Shown here: positions 59,042 to 64,000 of the stretch, piece by piece
How positions within the stretch are numbered: position 1 is the stretch's first letter
Layout: every line of letters begins with the position of its first letter
Source: Caulobacteraceae bacterium
Lineage (GTDB): Bacteria > Pseudomonadota > Alphaproteobacteria > Caulobacterales > Caulobacteraceae
Reading direction: 5' to 3'
Length of the DNA stretch: 64,000 bases
Assembly (NCBI GenBank): GCA_019748055.1
Contig: JAIEQC010000012.1
Span: 62,001 to 126,000, forward strand
The notes under the pieces: model-generated
Database searches by the model: none
What the model was told of the DNA's origin: nothing
The model's input: only the letters and a program-made list of their open reading frames with translations
Made by a program: the position numbers and the translations under genes

Positions 59042-60121
59042 GTGAGTCAGAACGCTCAGGAACCGACGCGGATCGGCGTCATGGTGGTCGACGACTCCGC
59101 GGTCGTGCGCGGACTTCTGACCAAGTACGTCGACGAGCAGCCCGACATGGCTATGGTCGGTCGCGCGGGCAACGGCGCCGCGGCGCTGATGGAACTGGAC
59201 CGGGTCAAGCCCGACGTCATCCTGCTGGACGTCGAGATGCCGGAGATGGACGGCCTGACCGCCCTGCCCCTGATTCTTCGCAAGGTTCCGGGCGTGCGGG
59301 TGCTGATGGTGTCCGGCGTGACCCGCAAGGGCGCATCCGAAACCCTGAAGGCGCTCAGCGCCGGAGCGACCGACTTCCTGCCCAAGCCGGAAGGCGGGGC
59401 CGTCCGGGCCGAGGAGTTCGGCCGCGATCTGGTGGCCAAGATCCGCGCGGTGGGCCGTCCGCGTCAGGCCGCCAACAGCGGGGCCCGCACCGCCCCAGCA
59501 GCCGCCCCGGCGTCCGGCGCCCAGCGCCAAGGTCAACCTGCCCACGTCCTTCTGATCGGGGCGTCCACAGGCGGCCCGCCGGTCATTCTCGATGTGCTGA
59601 GCCGTCTCGGCGGGTTGCGGACGCCGGTACTGGTCACCCAGCACATGCCCGCGACGTTCACCACGCTTCTGGCCGAGCAGATCGCCCGTGCTTCGGGGCG
59701 TCCGACGGCCGAAGCCCGCGACGGCGAGGCCGTCCAGGCCGGACGCATCTATGTGGCCCCCGGCGGCTGGCACATGACGGTGTCGCGAGGCGTCTCGGGG
59801 GCGCCGATCCTGCGGCTCGACCAAGGCCCAGCCGTCCACTGGTGCCGACCTGCGGTCGATCCGATGATCACCTCCGCCGCCGCCGTCTACGGCGCTGCGG
59901 CCGCCGCCGTCATCCTGACCGGCATGGGCCAGGACGGGGCCGACGGCTGTCGGGCACTGGCCAGGGCCGGCGGGCGGTTCGCGGTGCAGGATGAGGAGTC
60001 CAGCGCCGTGTGGGGCATGCCAGGTGCGGCCTACGCGACGGGAATGGCCGCCGCGAAACTCTCGATCCCCGAAATTTCCGGCTGGCTGGTCGGCTGCGCG
60101 GAGGGACGTCATGCGGCCTGA
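59042..60121 (+). CDS. cheB: CheB chemotaxis methylesterase/glutamine deamidase
   Basis: Response-regulator methylesterase of 359 aa. Receiver domain 1-125 with the phosphoacceptor Asp in VILLDVEMPEMDGL (about 62), then an Ala-rich linker and the catalytic domain with Ser (GASTGGPP, about 174), His (VTQHMPATF, about 200) and Asp (TGMGQDGADG, about 298). Starts with GTG. It overlaps cheR by 11 bases. Confidence 0.93.
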   Translation: MSQNAQEPTRIGVMVVDDSAVVRGLLTKYVDEQPDMAMVGRAGNGAAALMELDRVKPDVILLDVEMPEMDGLTALPLILRKVPGVRVLMVSGVTRKGASETLKALSAGATDFLPKPEGGAVRAEEFGRDLVAKIRAVGRPRQAANSGARTAPAAAPASGAQRQGQPAHVLLIGASTGGPPVILDVLSRLGGLRTPVLVTQHMPATFTTLLAEQIARASGRPTAEARDGEAVQAGRIYVAPGGWHMTVSRGVSGAPILRLDQGPAVHWCRPAVDPMITSAAAVYGAAAAAVILTGMGQDGADGCRALARAGGRFAVQDEESSAVWGMPGAAYATGMAAAKLSIPEISGWLVGCAEGRHAA

Positions 60122-60941
60122 CCTGGCGGAGTTCTTCCGCGATTTCGTGCTGCGCAGGACGGGCATCGTCCTCGCGGCCGACAAGGACTATCTGCTCAGG
60201 ACTAGGCTGGAGCCTCTGGCACGCTCGGAGGGCCTCGCCGACGTCAACACGATGATGTCGACGGTGCGCATGCAGCCGACCGGCCCGCTGGCGCAGAAAT
60301 GCCTGGACGCCATGGCGACCCACGAGTCCTTTTTCTTTCGCGACCAGACGCCGTTCGACGCTTTCCGCGACGACGTTCTGCCTCGCCTGGCGCGCGCCAG
60401 ACCAGAGGGTCGGCTACGGGTCTGGTGCGCGGCCTGTTCCAGCGGCCAGGAGCCGTACTCGCTCGGCATGCTGTTTCTGGAAGAGCGTCACAAGCATCCG
60501 CCGCTGACGCTCAGCATCGTCGCGACCGACATCTCCGAGCCGATCCTTCAGCGTGCGCGTAGCGGTCTCTACAGCGATTTCGAGACCTCGCGCGGACTGA
60601 CGCCCGAGCGGCGGGCGCGCTGGTTCTCCTCGGACCGCGGAACCCACAAGGTCGTCGACGACGTTCGCGCCATGGTGCAGTTCCGCCGGCATAACCTGCT
60701 GGAACCGACGGCGGCGCTGGGCAAGTTCGACGTCATCTTCTGCCGCAACGTGCTGATCTACTTCGACCGCGCGACCAAGCAGCGGGTGCTCGACGGATTG
60801 ACCGATGCGGTCGCTCCAGACGGCGTCATCTTCCTTGGCGCGGCGGAGACGGTGGTCGGACTGAGCGGCCGTCTACGCCCGCGCCCGGGCCTGCGGGGCG
60901 TATTCGAGCGTACCGACGCCGCGGCCGTCCGCGCGGCCTGA
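60111..60941 (+). CDS. cheR: CheR chemoreceptor methyltransferase
   Basis: SAM-dependent methyltransferase of 276 aa. The N-terminal helical domain is followed by THESFFFRDQTPFDAFRDD and the SAM site VWCAACSSGQEPYS; CRNVLIYFD and RRHNLLEP complete the family pattern. GGAGGG before the ATG. Partner of CheB, with which it overlaps by 11 bases. A hairpin follows. Confidence 0.93.
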   Translation: MRPDLAEFFRDFVLRRTGIVLAADKDYLLRTRLEPLARSEGLADVNTMMSTVRMQPTGPLAQKCLDAMATHESFFFRDQTPFDAFRDDVLPRLARARPEGRLRVWCAACSSGQEPYSLGMLFLEERHKHPPLTLSIVATDISEPILQRARSGLYSDFETSRGLTPERRARWFSSDRGTHKVVDDVRAMVQFRRHNLLEPTAALGKFDVIFCRNVLIYFDRATKQRVLDGLTDAVAPDGVIFLGAAETVVGLSGRLRPRPGLRGVFERTDAAAVRAA

Positions 60942-60964
60942 GCCTGCGGTTGACCTGAAAAGGC

Positions 60965-60990
60965 AAGGGGGACGCAGATGCGTCCCCCTT
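60965..60990. terminator. Bidirectional hairpin between cheR and the chemoreceptor
   Basis: AAGGGGGACGC and its reverse complement around an AGAT loop form an 11-base perfect stem between two convergent genes. The A and T ends could serve as short U-runs on either strand. Confidence 0.7.
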
Positions 60991-61013
60991 CGGTCATTCT
61001 GACGACGTTGGCG

Positions 61014-62963
61014 TCAGGCGTTGGCGAGTTTGTCCATTTGTTCGGCCAAGGCCTCAGCCTGCTGAGCCAGCTCGCTGGAGGCGCTGAGCAGGTCGCCCGA
61101 AGCGTTGCTGGTCTGCTCCGCGGCGGCATTGACCTCCGCGATGCTGGCCGAGACCTGCTGGGTGCCGGCGGCCACCTGGGAGACGTTGGCGGCGATCTCG
61201 CGGGTCGCGGCGGACTGCTCCTCCACTGCGCCGGCGATGGCCGAGGCGATTTCGGCCACCTTGCGGATGGTGTCCGTGATGCTGCCGATGGCCCCGACCG
61301 AGGTCTGGGTCGCCGCCTGGATCGAGGTGATCTGGGACGAGATTTCGTGCGTCGCTCGCGCCGTCTGGTCCGACAGGCTCTTCACCTCCGACGCCACCAC
61401 CGCGAAGCCCTTGCCCGCTTCACCGGCGCGAGCCGCCTCGATCGTGGCGTTGAGCGCCAGCAGCTTGGTCTGGCCGGCGATGTCGTTGATCAGCGTAACG
61501 ACGTTGCCGATCTTGTTCGCCGCTTCGGCCAGCAGCTGGATCGACTCCCCCGTACGGTCGGCCTCGGTCACCGCCGACTGGGCGATGGCGGTGGATTCCG
61601 CGACCTGGCGTGCGATCTCGCTGATGGAGGCGGTCAGTTCCTCCCCGGCGGAAGATACCGTCTGCACATTGACGGACGTGACCTCGGCCGCCTGGGTGAC
61701 CGACCCGGCCTGACGCGTCGTCTCCTCCGCCGTCAGGGCCATACTCTCGGCGGTCGCGCGCATCTCCGACGCGGCCGAAGCCACGATGCCCGAGATCTCT
61801 GTGACTCGGGCCGCGATCTGCTTCTGAGCGGTGATGTCGGTCGCGTATTTGACGACTTTGTACGGCTTGCCGTTCATGTCGAAGATCGGGTTGTAGCTGG
61901 CCTGGATCCAGATCTCGCGGCCGCCCTTGCCGAGGCGACGATACTGCCCGGCGTCATATTCTCCGCGGCGCAGCTTTTCCCAGAACAGCTGGTACTCGAT
62001 CGCATTGGCGTCCGCGGGCGCCACGAACATGCGGTGGTGCTGACCCACGATCTCGGAGGCCTGATAGCCCAGCGTCTTCTGGAAGTTCTCGTTGGCCTGA
62101 ATGATCTTTCCGTCCAGATCGAACTCGATCACGGCCTGGGCCTTGTTGATGGCCTCGATCTGGCCCTCGTAGTCGGCGGCCTTGAGCTTCTGTGCCGTGA
62201 TGTCGACGGCGTACTTCACGACCTTGAACGGGTTGCCGTTGGAGTCGAACACCGGATTGTAGCTGGCCTCGATCCAGACCTCGCGGCCGCCGGCGCCGAA
62301 ACGGCGATACTGGCCCGACTCGTTCTCGCCGCGCGCCAGCCGCTCCCAGAACTGACGATACTCGACGCTCTGGGCATAGGTCGGATCGACGAACATGCTG
62401 TGATGCCGGCCCACGATCTCATCCAGGCGGTAGCCCGTGGTGGCCAGGAAGTTGGCGTTGGCCGCTTCGATCTGGCCTGTCAGGGTGAACTCGATGACCG
62501 CCTGGGCCTTGTCGATGGCCGTCAGCATGCCCTCGTGTTTGCGGGCGTCGGTGACGTCGGCCCATTCCAGCACGTTGCCCAGGTATTCGCCGTCCGCGGC
62601 GACGACCGAGGAAACTCGCAGCTTGAAGCGCAGGTCGCCGATCGCGATCTCGGCCAGGTGCGGGGCCTTAAGCGGCTCGGCCAGAATGGCGTGCTGATAG
62701 CTGGCCTTCTTGTGGAAGACGTCGATCGTCTGGCCGATCATGTCGTCGAAGTCGACCTTGGGGAAGGTCTTCTCGAACAGCGTCCGGTTCGCTGACATCA
62801 GGGCCTCGGTGGCCGGGTTCATCGCCGTGATCCGGTGCTCCCGATCCGTCATCATCAAGGCGGCGGACGAGTTCATCACGGCGGCCATGGCGAAGTCGGC
62901 CGACATCTGCGGGGTTGCGGTTTTTCCGCGGGCCTTCGGCGTGGACAGGGCGGCGGCGGTCAT
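61014..62963 (-). CDS. Soluble PAS-domain methyl-accepting chemotaxis protein
   Basis: Chemoreceptor of 649 aa with no membrane segment. It carries three PAS domains (about 25-140, 145-265 and 267-390; the last two are close duplicates, with [20 protein letters not shown] and [20 protein letters not shown]) and a C-terminal signalling domain whose hairpin tip is [20 protein letters not shown]. It should sense a cytoplasmic or redox cue, possibly through heme or flavin. The cheW gene precedes it by 25 bases, so both are in one operon with cheA. Confidence 0.9.
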   Translation of the reverse strand: MTAAALSTPKARGKTATPQMSADFAMAAVMNSSAALMMTDREHRITAMNPATEALMSANRTLFEKTFPKVDFDDMIGQTIDVFHKKASYQHAILAEPLKAPHLAEIAIGDLRFKLRVSSVVAADGEYLGNVLEWADVTDARKHEGMLTAIDKAQAVIEFTLTGQIEAANANFLATTGYRLDEIVGRHHSMFVDPTYAQSVEYRQFWERLARGENESGQYRRFGAGGREVWIEASYNPVFDSNGNPFKVVKYAVDITAQKLKAADYEGQIEAINKAQAVIEFDLDGKIIQANENFQKTLGYQASEIVGQHHRMFVAPADANAIEYQLFWEKLRRGEYDAGQYRRLGKGGREIWIQASYNPIFDMNGKPYKVVKYATDITAQKQIAARVTEISGIVASAASEMRATAESMALTAEETTRQAGSVTQAAEVTSVNVQTVSSAGEELTASISEIARQVAESTAIAQSAVTEADRTGESIQLLAEAANKIGNVVTLINDIAGQTKLLALNATIEAARAGEAGKGFAVVASEVKSLSDQTARATHEISSQITSIQAATQTSVGAIGSITDTIRKVAEIASAIAGAVEEQSAATREIAANVSQVAAGTQQVSASIAEVNAAAEQTSNASGDLLSASSELAQQAEALAEQMDKLANA

Positions 62964-62988
62964 TTCAGCGCTCCGATGGATCGTCGCG

Positions 62989-63444
62989 TCATGCGGCGAG
63001 AGAGGGGGTGGGAAGGGTGAGAACCTGATCCACGTCGAGGATCAGCATCAGGCCGTCGTCGAGCCGGTGCAGGCCGCGGCACAGAGCGCGCCAGCCGGCA
63101 TCGATGGTCACGGGGGTGGCGACCAGGTCGTCACGCGACAGCCACAGCACGTCGCCGACGTCGTCGACCTGCAAGGCGTAGAGGTCGCCCGAACGCTCCA
63201 CGATCACGCACATATGGGCGTCGGCCTCGCCTCGCGGCGGCGCGGACAGGCGACGGCGCAGATCGATCGCGGTGACGATCCGGCCGCGCAGGTTCAGGGA
63301 CCCCGCCACTTCGGGCGGCGCCAGGGGAACGGCGTCGATCTTCACCGGGGCGATGACGTCCTGCACGCCCAGAACCGGTATGCCGAAGGTCTGGCCCGCG
63401 ACGGTGACCTGAACGAAGCCGTCGACCGCGTCGCTCATCGTCAT
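62989..63444 (-). CDS. cheW: CheW adaptor
   Basis: Coupling protein of 151 aa linking receptors to CheA: beta-rich with [28 protein letters not shown] and [13 protein letters not shown], all typical. ATG at 63444 overlaps the cheA stop (ATGA); a second ATG lies two codons on. Confidence 0.92.
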   Translation of the reverse strand: MTMSDAVDGFVQVTVAGQTFGIPVLGVQDVIAPVKIDAVPLAPPEVAGSLNLRGRIVTAIDLRRRLSAPPRGEADAHMCVIVERSGDLYALQVDDVGDVLWLSRDDLVATPVTIDAGWRALCRGLHRLDDGLMLILDVDQVLTLPTPSLAA

Positions 63445-64000
63445 GCGGCCCCCGCCAGGGTTTGCCGGACGTCGTCCAGCATCGCGTCCTTGTCGAACTC
63501 TTCGGCGAACTCGCCCGTCCGGGCGGGGTCGGCCAGGTCATGCGCACCGAGGCCGAGCAACGGCGTCCGATGCCAGTCCGAGGCGCGACGCAGGGCGCCG
63601 GCCAGTCGGCGAGCCTCGTCCCCCGCGGGCGTGGTGTCGGCGACGATCAGGTCGAACTTCTCACCGGCGTCATGTCGGGCGAGCGCCGCTTCCGGTCCGT
63701 CGCAGACCTCGACCGCATAGCCCGCCTGGGCAAGCAGCGGACGGAGCAACAGCTGCGAGAAGGGGCTCCTGTCGATGATCAGAAGACGATGCGGCGGGCC
63801 GCTCGACGCCGGCGTCAGGAAGGGTGCGGAAGCGGTCGTCGCGGCGGCCGGGGCCTCGACGGACGGAGCCGTACGACTTCCGGCCAGCGCGGTTCCAAAG
63901 GCCCGCATCCAGTACCACGACAGGTCCAGCAACTCAGCCGCGGCCCCCGCGACGATCATGCTGCCGGCGGATCCGGGACGGCCGCCTTCGGTCGCGGGCA
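63441..64000 (-). CDS. cheA: C-terminal end of a hybrid CheA kinase (partial)
   Basis: The frame is open from the right edge to 63441, so this is the end of a longer protein and only 186 residues are seen. A segment AELLDLSWYWMRAF is followed by a linker and a receiver domain (RLLIIDRSPFSQLLLRPLLAQAGYAV; phosphoacceptor Asp in DLIVADTTP; final EEFDKDAMLDDVRQTL with Lys). In alphaproteobacteria CheA-CheW-receiver hybrids end this way, which, with cheW overlapping by ATGA, supports the call. The kinase domains lie beyond the window, so they cannot be checked. The receiver has DR instead of the acidic pair. Confidence 0.75.
   Translation of the reverse strand, partial: PATEGGRPGSAGSMIVAGAAAELLDLSWYWMRAFGTALAGSRTAPSVEAPAAATTASAPFLTPASSGPPHRLLIIDRSPFSQLLLRPLLAQAGYAVEVCDGPEAALARHDAGEKFDLIVADTTPAGDEARRLAGALRRASDWHRTPLLGLGAHDLADPARTGEFAEEFDKDAMLDDVRQTLAGAA

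Noticed and set aside
60978..62795. 605-aa antisense frame over the chemoreceptor
   Set aside because: Mirror of the repetitive signalling domain; the minus-strand protein is a clear MCP.
1..64000. tRNA, rRNA, CRISPR array, insertion sequence or phage genes
   Set aside because: None was recognised on reading; no transposase motif, no regularly spaced repeats, no cloverleaf-like or rRNA segment was noticed. A tRNA scan was not possible.

Overview
The window is about 64 kb of GC-rich DNA. Gene style, the RsaD/RsaE-like type I secretion pair, the TonB receptor, the CheA with a C-terminal receiver domain and the soluble PAS chemoreceptor all suggest an alphaproteobacterium, most likely a Caulobacterales member such as Brevundimonas or Caulobacter. 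This placement is an inference from protein style; no rRNA or other marker gene is present. No tRNA, rRNA, CRISPR array, insertion sequence or phage gene was recognised.

About two thirds of the window (0.9-39.6 kb) is a large surface-polysaccharide locus. After a small unknown gene and ugd, a 15-kb minus-strand operon (17.2 down to 2.2 kb) reads wbpA, wbpB, wbpD, wzx, wzy, wbpI/wecB, glycosyltransferase, amidotransferase (wbuX/wbpG type), hisH-like, hisF-like, fnlA/qnlA, qnlB (rmlD-like), fnlC and a WbuB-like glycosyltransferase. It combines the genes for a 2,3-diacetamido uronic acid, the genes for an L-6-deoxy-2-acetamido sugar (L-QuiNAc, L-RhaNAc or L-FucNAc) and the three-gene set that builds an acetamidino group. 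A WecA/WbpL-like initiating transferase, a Gfo/Idh oxidoreductase, a formyltransferase-like protein lacking the usual catalytic Asn, a cupin, a zinc-binding C-methyltransferase, a PIG-L deacetylase and a WbpM-type 4,6-dehydratase follow (17.4-24.8 kb). They look like a second sugar-modification module.

From 24.9 to 33.4 kb lies assembly and export: a Wzc-like tyrosine autokinase, a TPR protein, an O-antigen ligase/polymerase-family protein, a UDP-glucuronate 4-epimerase, a short Wza-like lipoprotein and a PDZ-M48 lipoprotein protease. Two almost identical 75-residue exported mini-proteins, each with its own similar promoter, sit within this stretch 4.6 kb apart. From 33.4 to 39.6 kb is a legionaminic-acid-type nonulosonate cluster (ptmE, legI, legG, legH, legC, legB) without a CMP-transferase in view.

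The rest is more ordinary: an AGE-family epimerase, a small secreted protein, a FucP-type sugar MFS transporter, a beta-helix-like lipoprotein followed by a TonB-dependent receptor, an aldehyde dehydrogenase, a two-module M16 protease, an ammonium transporter, a type I secretion ABC/HlyD pair, malate synthase G, and chemotaxis genes (cheB-cheR, a PAS chemoreceptor, cheW and the C-terminal end of a hybrid cheA cut by the right edge).
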